A stretch of 64,000 nucleotides of DNA from Nocardia ninae NBRC 108245 (GTDB taxonomy: Bacteria; Actinomycetota; Actinomycetes; Mycobacteriales; Mycobacteriaceae). The position numbers and the translations under genes were made by a program. Shown piece after piece: positions 8,126 through 16,045 of this stretch (the stretch's first letter is position 1; the number at the start of each line of letters is the position of its first letter). The stretch is from the NCBI RefSeq assembly GCF_007990755.1, contig NZ_BJXA01000015.1, positions 62,001 through 126,000 of the forward strand, read 5' to 3'. The notes beneath the pieces were generated by a model. That model saw only the letters and a program-made list of their open reading frames with translations. It did not search any database and was not told the DNA's origin.

Positions 8126-8520
8126 ATGCCGAGCCTATGCCACCTGCGAAGTTGGCTGCGACGAGGTTACGCGAGAAGACGGCCGGATGAGCAGATCGAG
8201 CGCGACCGTGGCCCGACGTCCACGGTCGCGTGGGTGCGACGGACCCAGCGATGCTGACAGGGCGGACGCAACATTTGTCGCATTGCGCAACTCGTCGGAT
8301 ACGGATGGCCGGTTCGATCAGCGCGCCTCGCGGCATGTGCGCGCACTCGTCCCGACTGAAGTCAGCTCGGGCGGGTTGGACACAGAACGCCTTACGTTGA
8401 TGTGCGTACGTTCGCATGAGCGACTCCATCGACACTCCCATCCGGAACCGTCGCAGGTTCGAATACGGGTCGTACGGTGAACCGGACAGCTGGTCCACCT
8501 CTGGGGATTGGAAGTTGAGA
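8126..8520. other. Divergent intergenic region
   Basis: Separates the minus-strand hypothetical at 7649-8125 from the secreted protein at 8521. The frames that are open here do not look coding. I see no convincing operator. Confidence 0.4.
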
Positions 8521-8982
8521 ATGCTGCTGAATCGAACCTGCTTCGCTGCTCTGGCCGTCGTGTGCGTCGCTGCGACAGGGAGCTGGATTGGCGTCTCGCC
8601 AGCGGCACACGCCGATGACGACAAGCGCTCGTCCACCGCCAAGCTCGACAAGGTGAAAACCTTGTCCATCGCTGACATCCGTAACGAGGCGGCGGAGGTA
8701 ACCGGCACCGCCTCCTGTTCGAACCCTTACCTCGACATCGATGATCCAAAAAACACCGGCGAGGTTCTCGTCGATATTGAGCAGCAAACGTCGCTGGTCC
8801 GAGGCAAAACGACGATCGTGTGCGACGGTAAGGACCACGCATGGAAGGCAGAAGTAGGTAAAACGCCCGACGGCGACGAAGTGGATTTCAAGAAAGGCGA
8901 TGCTGAGCTCTCTGCTTTTGTCGCAGTAGGACAGTGGACTGGAGGAGTGGACGACACGGCAACGGTGACCTTGGTCAAGTGA
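8521..8982 (+). CDS. Secreted hypothetical protein
   Basis: 153 aa from ATG 8521, after GGAAGTTGAG. Clear signal peptide: RTCFAALAVVCVAATGSWIGV, cleavage around AHA-DDD near residue 32. The mature domain (about 120 aa) is hydrophilic with two cysteines (near 60 and 101) and several Asp/Lys-rich turns (DLDIDDPK, VDFKKGDAEL), suggesting a small disulfide-stabilised beta fold. I recognise no family. Longer in-frame starts from 8416 would bury the signal peptide and are rejected. Confidence 0.65.
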   Translation: MLLNRTCFAALAVVCVAATGSWIGVSPAAHADDDKRSSTAKLDKVKTLSIADIRNEAAEVTGTASCSNPYLDIDDPKNTGEVLVDIEQQTSLVRGKTTIVCDGKDHAWKAEVGKTPDGDEVDFKKGDAELSAFVAVGQWTGGVDDTATVTLVK

Positions 8983-9495
8983 TCGAGGAAGCGTGACGGC
9001 GCTCGGGATATAATTTCGATTGTTCTAAAGGCATCAACGGTCGCGTGTTGGCGTTGCTGCGGCGATCCATGCCCCTGCTTCCTCATTATCTGACTGTTGG
9101 ACGAGCAGGTGGTAGGCACACGATATTTCGCAGAAGCCGCACGTTCCCGTCGATGCGCGCTTCTCGGCAGATCCGGATGTTTGTAACCGGCTGGCTCGTC
9201 TCGGATGACGAGCCAGCCGAACGCACTCAATTCGGCAGAAGCGCGCGTTCCGCCAGGCTATCGGCTCGGCCGCTTCTCTCAGCGCGGGCGAACGCTGCAA
9301 CCGGCGAAGGATATCGACCACCCCATTCCTGACCCGAAACCATCGCTCGCGAAAGCGAACTCGGTCGCCATCCGCGCTCGCCGATCGCGCGCACTGGGCA
9401 CCGCGTTCGTCTTCAACACCACACGCATCCGCTGCTCTTGTTTCAGCAGATCCGACTCGCTTACAAAGTCCATCGCGGTTGCCGACGCCGCACTG
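8983..9495. other. Intergenic region between convergent genes
   Basis: About 510 bp. It contains the hairpin at 9189-9218 and a copy of the CGGCAGATCCGGATG repeat-family motif near 9158. No gene was recognised. Confidence 0.5.
9189..9218. terminator. Strong hairpin, possible bidirectional terminator
   Basis: GGCTGGCTCGTC and GACGAGCCAGCC form a perfect 12-bp stem with a 6-nt loop (TCGGAT). It lies between the plus-strand gene ending at 8982 and the minus-strand gene ending at 9496. There is no U-tract, so if it is a terminator it is of the actinobacterial type without one. Confidence 0.5.
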
Positions 9496-10161
9496 CTAGG
9501 GGTTGGGTTCGGTGCCCCGGCCGTGCCGGCGAAGGTAGGCCAGGACGGCGCGGACGCGGCGGTGGCCGCTGTCGCCGACGGACAGGCCGAGTTTGAGAAA
9601 GACGCTGCCGATGTGTTTATGGACGGCGTTGTCGGTGATGAACAGCCGCTCGGCGATGGTGGCGTTGTCGTGACCTTCGGCCATCAGCGCCAGGACCTCA
9701 CGTTCGCGGGGAGTGAGCACGTCGACGGGATCGCTGCGGACGGCGAGGAGTTGGGCGATGACCTCCGGGTCCATGGCGGTGCCGCCGGCGGCCACGCGGC
9801 GCACTGCGTCGGTGAATTCCCCGATTCGGCTCACTCGGTCCTTGAGGAGATAGCCGATGCCGCCGCCGGTGTCGGCGAGGAGGCGGCCGGCGTATTCCTG
9901 CTCGACGTACTGGGACAGGACCAGGACCGGAAGTCCGGGGTGGTCGCGGCGAGCTTGGAGGGCGGCACGGATGCCCTCGTCCCGAAAGTCCGGGGGCAGG
10001 CGCACGTCGACGATGGTGACGTCCGGGCGGTGGGCCGCAACGGCGGCGAGGAAGCCGGGGGCGTCGACCGTGATGGCAGAAACTTCGAAACCCTGTGAGC
10101 TCAAAAGCATTTCGAGTCCGGAGGACAGCAGGACATTGTCCTCGGCGATGACTACACGCAT
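9496..10161 (-). CDS. Two-component response regulator, NarL/LuxR type
   Basis: 221 aa. The receiver domain has acidic residues E7/D8, phospho-acceptor Asp52 (TIVDVRLPP) and a lysine in YLLKDRV near 106. The C-terminal LuxR helix-turn-helix carries LTPREREVLALMAEGHDNATIAERLFITDNAVHKH near 150-184. It is the output of the histidine kinase gene, which it overlaps by 10 nt. The repeated palindromes upstream of the kinase and of the serine hydrolase are plausible binding sites. An open frame continuing to 11082 crosses the kinase gene and is not the start. Confidence 0.9.
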   Translation of the reverse strand: MRVVIAEDNVLLSSGLEMLLSSQGFEVSAITVDAPGFLAAVAAHRPDVTIVDVRLPPDFRDEGIRAALQARRDHPGLPVLVLSQYVEQEYAGRLLADTGGGIGYLLKDRVSRIGEFTDAVRRVAAGGTAMDPEVIAQLLAVRSDPVDVLTPREREVLALMAEGHDNATIAERLFITDNAVHKHIGSVFLKLGLSVGDSGHRRVRAVLAYLRRHGRGTEPNP

Positions 10162-11342
10162 GGCAGCTCCACGGTGACGGTGGTCGGTCCGCCCGGCGGA
10201 CTGAGGATTCGCATATTTCCGTCCAGCGCGGCAGCACGGCGCCGTATTCCGTCCAGGCCGCTGCCCCGAGAGGGGTCCGCACCGCCGGACCCATCGTCGG
10301 TGACCTCGACGGACAGCGTCGCACCCGCGCGGGTGACCCGGACGGCGGCGCTGGTGGCACGGCTGTGCCGGGCAATGTTCGACAGCGCCTCCGTCACGGC
10401 GAAGTACGCGATCACTTCGACCGCGGCAGGGACCGCACCGAGCTCGCCGATGTCGATGCGGGTCGGTACGCCGGCCCGGGTAACCAATGTGCCGAGCGCG
10501 CCGGCGAGGCCCTGATCGGCCAGAACCGGGGGGTAGATGGTGCGGATGACCGAACGTAGTTCGGTCATGGCCGCCTCGGTCTCGGCGTGGGCGTCTCGTA
10601 CGAGCGCAGCGGCCGCTTCCGGGTGGCGGGAAAAGCTTTCCCCGGCGACGGCAAGTCGCATGGCGATGGCTACCAGCCGGGCTTGGGTTCCGTCGTGCAG
10701 ATCGCGTTCGATCCGGCGAAGTTCCGCGCTGTGCGCCTGCAGCACGCCGGTGCGCGTCTGGGTGAGTTCGGTGACGCGCACGGCTAGTTGTTCGGCGGGA
10801 GACAGTGCCAGGACTGCCAGGCAGCACCGCGCATGCGCCCGGGCGAGCGGTGGCAGCGCGATGGTCGTCAGCACCGCGAGGAGCAGGAACTGCACCAGAC
10901 TGATAGTCAGCGCGGCGGTCCAGCTGTCGATATACACTCCGAGCCACGGCAGCCGTGGCAGCTCCGAGACGGGAAAAGCCCACCACCCCAAGGTGATAGC
11001 GAGAGTCTGGAGCAGATCGCTCAGGCAGACCAGGGCGAGCAGACCTGCGGGCAGACCGGTGGCGACCTGAACCGCCAGCCACGCAAGATCACGTCGCCGT
11101 GAGCGCGGCCGCGGTTGCCCCTGCCGGCCCAGCAGTGCCCCGGCGCGGCGGCGGTGATTGTCCGCCCACGCGGCCGCCAGCGACGGCACGCACAGCAGCG
11201 GCGCCGCCACGAGCGTCACCGTCGCGGTGAACAGGGTGCCAAGTAGGTAGCGTCCACTGCGACCCGCCCGGACCCACCGGACACGGGCCTCGTCGAGCAC
11301 ACTGCGCAATGGTTCGCCTTCGCCTGTCGTACGGGCCGGCAA
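10152..11342 (-). CDS. Sensor histidine kinase (HisKA_3 type)
   Basis: 396 aa if begun at TTG 11342; a GTG near 11302 is an alternative. At least four hydrophobic membrane segments lie between residues 33 and 165. The HisKA_3 phospho-acceptor sequence is ERDLHDGTQARL with His217, followed by an ATPase domain with ALSNIARHS (N-box) near 309 and DDGSGGA...GSGLDGIRRR (G-boxes) near 346-364. It phosphorylates the overlapping response regulator. No large extracellular sensor domain is present, so a membrane-embedded or cell-envelope signal is likely. The upstream duplicated segment overlaps its proposed start. Confidence 0.88.
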   Translation of the reverse strand: MPARTTGEGEPLRSVLDEARVRWVRAGRSGRYLLGTLFTATVTLVAAPLLCVPSLAAAWADNHRRRAGALLGRQGQPRPRSRRRDLAWLAVQVATGLPAGLLALVCLSDLLQTLAITLGWWAFPVSELPRLPWLGVYIDSWTAALTISLVQFLLLAVLTTIALPPLARAHARCCLAVLALSPAEQLAVRVTELTQTRTGVLQAHSAELRRIERDLHDGTQARLVAIAMRLAVAGESFSRHPEAAAALVRDAHAETEAAMTELRSVIRTIYPPVLADQGLAGALGTLVTRAGVPTRIDIGELGAVPAAVEVIAYFAVTEALSNIARHSRATSAAVRVTRAGATLSVEVTDDGSGGADPSRGSGLDGIRRRAAALDGNMRILSPPGGPTTVTVELPCV

Positions 11343-11422
11343 CGGCCCTCGGAGGACCCACCGTACGTGCCGGGCGAGCCCGTGGCGCTACAGCTATCTG
11401 TAGGTTGCAATCGGCAGCCTGT
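11326..11422 (+). repeat. Duplicated promoter segment, copy 1
   Basis: About 97 bp, highly similar to 11540-11638 in the same orientation. It runs from GTCGTACGGGCCGG through CCCACCGTACGTG to the CTACAG palindrome and AGCCTG. It lies immediately upstream of, and slightly into, the histidine kinase gene. Confidence 0.8.
11388..11403. promoter_or_regulatory. Palindromic operator candidate, kinase side
   Basis: CTACAG-CTAT-CTGTAG: perfect 6-bp arms, 4-bp spacer. The same arms recur at 11604-11619 within the duplicated segment. Confidence 0.6.
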
Positions 11423-11539
11423 GTGCATTACGCAACATTTCCCAAAAACTTATGCGCTCCGTGGTTGAAGTCCCCGCTGCAGTATCGATCGGCCCCTGAC
11501 CGAACAGCTCCCGGGGCCAGGTCCTGCCGGGCGCCGATG

Positions 11540-11638
11540 GTCGTACGGGCCGGGCAAACTGCCCTGGGACGACCCACCGTACGTGTCCGGCGAGCCCGTG
11601 GCGCTACAGCTACCTGTAGGTTTCAATCGCCAGCCTGC
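11540..11638 (+). repeat. Duplicated promoter segment, copy 2
   Basis: Second copy of the segment at 11326-11422, offset about 215 bp, with a few substitutions and small indels. It is upstream of the serine hydrolase gene (start 11679). Confidence 0.8.
11604..11619. promoter_or_regulatory. Palindromic operator candidate, hydrolase side
   Basis: CTACAG-CTAC-CTGTAG, 60 nt before the hydrolase ATG. Conserved arms with a changed spacer base suggest that the arms are what is recognised. Confidence 0.6.
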
Positions 11639-11678
11639 GGTAGCGACTGTCGGCTCGCCCTTACCTAGCGTGGAATTC

Positions 11679-12896
11679 ATGAAATCCACAGCGCCACAGC
11701 ACGGCTCGTCCCGGCGGCGGAACCGCCGGATCCGCCGGGGTTGGCTGACTCTCGCGGTCGCCGCGCTCGTCACCGCCGGGGTGGCCGAGGCTGTCCAGCA
11801 ATCAGACGACGAGCCCGCCGCGTCCGGCTACCGGGAGGTCGACCTGCGCCGGGACATCGATGCCCTTCGGGCACTGGGGATTACCGGCATCCAGGCCCGG
11901 GTGACCACAGCTTCCGGGCGTGATCTGGTCGCGACCACCGGCGTCGCCGAGACAGGCACGAACAGCCCTGTGGCCGCCGACGGCTATTTCCGGATAGCCA
12001 GTACCGGCAAGGCACTCATGGCCACGGTCATCCTGCAGCTGGTAGACCAGGGCAAGCTGGCGCTGGACGACACGGTGGACCGCTGGCTGCCCGGGCTGAT
12101 CGACGGCAACGGCAACGACGGACGCGAAATCACCGTGCGCCAGCTCTTGCAAAACACCAGCGGCCTGCACGACGACCTCCCCGGCTTCGATTCCGCCGCA
12201 GAGTATTACGAGCATCGATACGACACCTATACCGCGGAACAGATAGTCCAACGGTCGATGAAGCACCGCCCGGACTTCCAGCCCGGCACCGGTTGGAGCT
12301 ATTCCAATACCGGTTACGTCGTCGCCGGCATGATCGCGGAAAAGGCCTCTGCTCGCCCGTGGCAAAAGACGATCGCCAGCCAGATCCTGAAACCGCTCGA
12401 CCTGAACCACACCTACCTTTCGGGTTCCACCCCCGCTCTGCGCAACCCGCACGCCAGGGGCTATCAGGTCTTCGCCTCCGGCGAACAGACCGACGTCACC
12501 GAACAGATCGTCCCCGACCTCGGCGGCTATGTCTCCACCACGCGGGACATCAACCGCTTCTTCCAGGGACTGCTGGGCGGCGAGCTGGTATCCGCGGCGG
12601 GCCTGGCCGAGATGCGAGACACCGTCGCGATCGACCGGCAACTCGAGGCGATCTGGCCCGGTGGACGCTACGGCCTCGGCTTGGTCAACCGCCCGCTGAC
12701 CTGCGGCGGCACCTATTGGAGTCACCAGGGGGGCGAAGCGGGCTACATCACCCTCAACGGCGCCACCGACGAGGGCACGCGCACCGTCACCCTCTCCATG
12801 ACCACCAGCTTCAACGACCCCGACCGAACGCTCCGGCAACAGCAGCTCGCCAGCGACCTGGTCGACCGCGCGCTGTGCGACACCTCCGGCAGTTGA
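11679..12896 (+). CDS. Penicillin-binding-type serine hydrolase (class C beta-lactamase fold)
   Basis: 405 aa. Basic N-terminus (RRRNRRIRRGW) and a hydrophobic segment at 22-36 give a signal or anchor, so the enzyme acts outside the membrane. Catalytic motifs: S108-T-G-K111, Y208-S-N210, and HQGGEAG near 351 in place of KTG. LLQNTSGL and WSYSNTGYVVAG are typical of the Beta-lactamase superfamily that includes D-Ala-D-Ala carboxypeptidases and esterases. The exact substrate is unknown. It is followed 44 bp later by a DoxX-like gene in the same direction and is divergent from the two-component genes, which probably regulate it. Confidence 0.88.
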   Translation: MKSTAPQHGSSRRRNRRIRRGWLTLAVAALVTAGVAEAVQQSDDEPAASGYREVDLRRDIDALRALGITGIQARVTTASGRDLVATTGVAETGTNSPVAADGYFRIASTGKALMATVILQLVDQGKLALDDTVDRWLPGLIDGNGNDGREITVRQLLQNTSGLHDDLPGFDSAAEYYEHRYDTYTAEQIVQRSMKHRPDFQPGTGWSYSNTGYVVAGMIAEKASARPWQKTIASQILKPLDLNHTYLSGSTPALRNPHARGYQVFASGEQTDVTEQIVPDLGGYVSTTRDINRFFQGLLGGELVSAAGLAEMRDTVAIDRQLEAIWPGGRYGLGLVNRPLTCGGTYWSHQGGEAGYITLNGATDEGTRTVTLSMTTSFNDPDRTLRQQQLASDLVDRALCDTSGS

Positions 12897-12940
12897 GGTC
12901 ACTGCTGGCGATCCTGCTCCCTTTGACGAAAGGATGACCC

Positions 12941-14311
12941 GTGGCAACCATTGATGTCACCGGCACTACGACCGCCCGCCCGGCAGCCGCGACCGCGCCC
13001 CACGGGCCCTCCGATCTCTCTCCGCGGCGCTGGAATCCGTTCACTCGCATACTGTTCCGGTTCTGCTTCCTGTACTTCGGGCTGTACTGCCTTGCCGCAC
13101 CGGTGATGCTGTATGAGTTCACCGGACTGTTCCGCTCCTGGTTGCCCGACGACGCACTGATCTGGTTGATCCGGCTACTGGAACCAGCACTGTCCTGGGT
13201 GGGCCACACAATATTCGACGTCGATGTGGTGGTGATCCTCAATGGCAGTGGTGACCAGAGCATTTACTGGATATTGCAGTTCTGCCTGCTGATCGTCGCG
13301 CTGGTCGGCACCCTGGCATGGACCACACTCGATACTCGGCGTACCGAGTATCGGCGGTTGGCCGGCTGGCTGCTGCTCGGGCTGCGACTGTGCGTCGCCG
13401 CGCAAATGGTGCACTACGGCCTGGCCAAGGTCATTCCGGTACAAATGCCCGAGCCCGACCTCACAACCTTGCTGACACCGGTCGGCGACCTCACGCCGTT
13501 CACACTGCTGTGGAATCAGGTCGGCGTTTCACCGGAGTACCAGACCCTGCTCGGCACAGCGGAATTGGTGGCCGGGCTGCTGCTGTTCATCCCCCGGACC
13601 GCACTGCTGGGAACGATCTTGGCCGTGGTCAGCATGGCGCAGGTGTTTATCCTGAACATGACCTTCGGCGTGCCCGTGAAGCTCTTCTCCGGCCACCTGC
13701 TGCTGATCGGCTTGGTGCTCTTGGCTCCCGAAGCAAGGCGGCTGACCGCGGTACTGGTCTGGAACCGATCGACCGAGCCCTCCACCACGCCGTACCCGTT
13801 CCACACCCCACGCGTGCGACGAATCGCAGCGGGGGCCCAGGCCGCACTCGCACTCTGGGTGACAGTGTCGATGACATACCTGACCTGGGACATTTGGCAG
13901 ATGGTCGGGCCGGACCGCCCGAAACCCGCCCTGTACGGCATCTGGACGGTAACCGAATTCCTCCGCGACGGACACTCGGTACCACCCCTACTCACGGCGG
14001 ACGACATCCGCTGGCGCACCGTCATATTCGACCACGTCGGACAGATCTCATACCAGCTGACCGACGGCACACTCATCACAGCACCCGGCACCGTAGACGC
14101 CACCACACACCGCATCGCGATCGCCGGCGCGCCTAGCGGCGACACCCCCTCGGCAACGCTGACCTTCGAACAATCCGCCACCGACCGGACCACGCTGACC
14201 GGTAACCTCGGGCCCCACCCGGTGGCCATCACCCTGCAGCGCGTCGATCCGGACACGTTTCCGTTGCGCAGCACCACATTCCGCTGGATCCAGGATCGAC
14301 CCGCACGCTAG
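12941..14311 (+). CDS. DoxX-like multi-pass membrane protein
   Basis: 456 aa from GTG 12941, preceded by GAAAGGATG. An N-terminal soluble lead is followed by about seven to eight membrane segments, including YFGLYCLAAPVML, ILQFCLLIVALVGTLAW, LLLGLRLCVAAQMVHYGLAKV, LVAGLLLFIPRTALLGTILAVV and LLLIGLVLLAPEARRL. The Y/H-G-x-x-K and A-E-L-x-x-G-L-L-L pattern is that of DoxX-type proteins. The last about 110 residues are an extracytoplasmic beta-rich domain. It forms an operon with the serine hydrolase. A role in redox or envelope homeostasis is inferred from the family. Confidence 0.7.
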   Translation: MATIDVTGTTTARPAAATAPHGPSDLSPRRWNPFTRILFRFCFLYFGLYCLAAPVMLYEFTGLFRSWLPDDALIWLIRLLEPALSWVGHTIFDVDVVVILNGSGDQSIYWILQFCLLIVALVGTLAWTTLDTRRTEYRRLAGWLLLGLRLCVAAQMVHYGLAKVIPVQMPEPDLTTLLTPVGDLTPFTLLWNQVGVSPEYQTLLGTAELVAGLLLFIPRTALLGTILAVVSMAQVFILNMTFGVPVKLFSGHLLLIGLVLLAPEARRLTAVLVWNRSTEPSTTPYPFHTPRVRRIAAGAQAALALWVTVSMTYLTWDIWQMVGPDRPKPALYGIWTVTEFLRDGHSVPPLLTADDIRWRTVIFDHVGQISYQLTDGTLITAPGTVDATTHRIAIAGAPSGDTPSATLTFEQSATDRTTLTGNLGPHPVAITLQRVDPDTFPLRSTTFRWIQDRPAR

Positions 14312-14362
14312 CTTCGCCCTCGCCTGCGCCGCACCGCTCGAGCAGCCATCCGCGCAGCCGCT

Positions 14363-14421
14363 CATCGGCATTTGCGTGCGTTGGGAAGCCTTGCCGACCA
14401 ACAAATCTGGACGCTCGACCA
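14363..14421 (+). repeat. Dispersed intergenic repeat, copy B
   Basis: 59 bp identical to 5741-5799. It lies between the convergent DoxX-like and MFS genes. The flanks then diverge (AACGCGGCTCCGCGCC here). Confidence 0.9.
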
Positions 14422-14513
14422 ACGCGGCTCCGCGCCATGAGCGTGCGTTGGTGTCGCCGAGCTGCCTTGGGGTAAAGCGGAGGTCGCCACCACCAAAAGC
14501 GCGCCAGAGCCGT

Positions 14514-15935
14514 TCACCGTGCAGGTCTGTCGCGGAGGATGGCGGTCAGTAGGGCCGCGGATGCGGCGATGGCCGCGGTGGCGGTGAACGCGGTGCCGTA
14601 GGCGTGGGCGAGGTGGGATGGTGTGGGTTGGTTGCCGGAGTCGCCGGCCGCGGTGGTGATGGCGAGTAGTCCGGCGAGTCCGAGTGCGCCGCCGATTTGG
14701 CGGGTGGTGTTGATCAGTCCGCCGGCCAGTCCGGTGTGTTCGGTGGGAACACCGGCGGTGGCTCGTGCGGTGAGCAGAACGAATGCGATGCCTTGGCCGG
14801 TGCCGATGAGTAGTGAGGGAGCGGCGATGTCGATGAGGAATCGCCCGTCGACGGGGGTGCGTGCGAGCCAGGCCAGCCCGGCTGCGAGCAGTGCCAGTGC
14901 GGTGGCCAGCAGGGCGCGCGTGTTGAGGTATCGAGCCAGTTTCGGTGTGATCGTGGAGGCGGTTGTGATCATGATCGCCAGTGGCAGTTGGGTGAGGCCG
15001 GCTCGGATCGGTGTGTAACCGAGCACCTTCTGCTGGTAGAGCGGGAGGAAGAAGAACAGTCCCAGCCATACCGCGCCGAGCAGCGTCATGACGATGTTCG
15101 CGGCAAGTACCCCGCCGATGCGCAGAATCGCGGGCGCGACGAGCGGCTGCGCTAGCCGCCGCTGTGATACGGCGAAGAGGATGAGCAGTACTACCGCCGC
15201 GATCAGTGGGGCGATGACGCGAGGCGTGGTCCAGCCGTATTGTCCGCCTATCGACAGCGCGTAGGTGAGTGCGGCGAGTCCACCGGTCACGGTGGCCGCG
15301 CCCCATAGGTCGACCCGGCCGCCCGCCGGACGGTCGGCGGGTACCAGCGATATCGTGGCGGCCAGCACCGCGAACGTTATCGGTGCGCCGATGAAAAATA
15401 CTGCGCGCCAGCCGAATACGCCAGTCAGGATACCGCCCGACAGCACACCGGCGACGCCGCCGATTCCCGATACCGCGCCCCATACCCCGATTGCCCGCGC
15501 GCGGCCCGCGCCGGCGGGAAACAATGTCAGCACCAGTGCGAGTGCGGTCGGGGCGAGCAGTGCCGCGCCCACCCCCTGTCCGACTCTGGCGGCGAGGAGG
15601 ACCACTGCGGTGGGGGCGAGGCCCGCCGCGATCGAGCTGGCCATGAAAATCACTGTGCCGGTGAGAAATACCCGCCGCCGTCCGAATACGTCGCCGAGTC
15701 GGCCGCCCAGGAGCAGCAGGGCCCCGAAGGCGAGTACGTAGCCGTTGACGATCCAGGAGAGCCCGATGGGTGACAGTTCGAGCCCGCGCCCGATGTCGGG
15801 CAAGGCGACATTGACGATCGAGGTGGTCAGCACGACCAGGAACTGTGCGGTGGCCAGGACGGTGAGCCCGATCCATGCCCGGGCCGACGGGGTGGGGGTT
15901 CGGTTTACGGGGACGGGCTCTAGTCGGGCGTTCAT
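14514..15935 (-). CDS. MFS drug exporter, 14-TM (DHA2/EmrB-QacA) type
   Basis: 473 aa from ATG 15935 with GGAGACAG upstream. It has the family motifs TSIVNVALPDIGRGL near 38-52, WIVNGYVLAFGALLLLGGRLGDVFGRRRVF (motif A) and a long run of hydrophobic segments consistent with 14 helices. Such proteins are proton-driven multidrug exporters. It follows the carotenoid-oxygenase gene in the same direction after a gap of about 110 bp, so it may export a product or toxic intermediate of that operon, or be independent. Confidence 0.85.
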   Translation of the reverse strand: MNARLEPVPVNRTPTPSARAWIGLTVLATAQFLVVLTTSIVNVALPDIGRGLELSPIGLSWIVNGYVLAFGALLLLGGRLGDVFGRRRVFLTGTVIFMASSIAAGLAPTAVVLLAARVGQGVGAALLAPTALALVLTLFPAGAGRARAIGVWGAVSGIGGVAGVLSGGILTGVFGWRAVFFIGAPITFAVLAATISLVPADRPAGGRVDLWGAATVTGGLAALTYALSIGGQYGWTTPRVIAPLIAAVVLLILFAVSQRRLAQPLVAPAILRIGGVLAANIVMTLLGAVWLGLFFFLPLYQQKVLGYTPIRAGLTQLPLAIMITTASTITPKLARYLNTRALLATALALLAAGLAWLARTPVDGRFLIDIAAPSLLIGTGQGIAFVLLTARATAGVPTEHTGLAGGLINTTRQIGGALGLAGLLAITTAAGDSGNQPTPSHLAHAYGTAFTATAAIAASAALLTAILRDRPAR

Positions 15936-16045
15936 GATCTGTCTCCAGGTCCATGCACATGTGGCCGGCCGACGGCTCGGTGGCCATCGGACGGCCACAT
16001 GCGATTGTCTTGACGAATTCGGTTGTGCCGCAGGTAGAACGCCGA

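Noticed and set aside
9496-11082. A 528-codon open frame covering the response regulator and most of the kinase on the minus strand
   Set aside because: Only the part after 10161 is a receiver/LuxR protein. The upstream part is an Arg/Pro-rich shadow of the kinase gene in another frame, and the kinase has its own well-formed frame.
11388-11619. CTACAG palindromes as rho-independent terminators
   Set aside because: Stems are only 6 bp, there is no U-tract, and they lie upstream of divergent genes rather than after gene ends.
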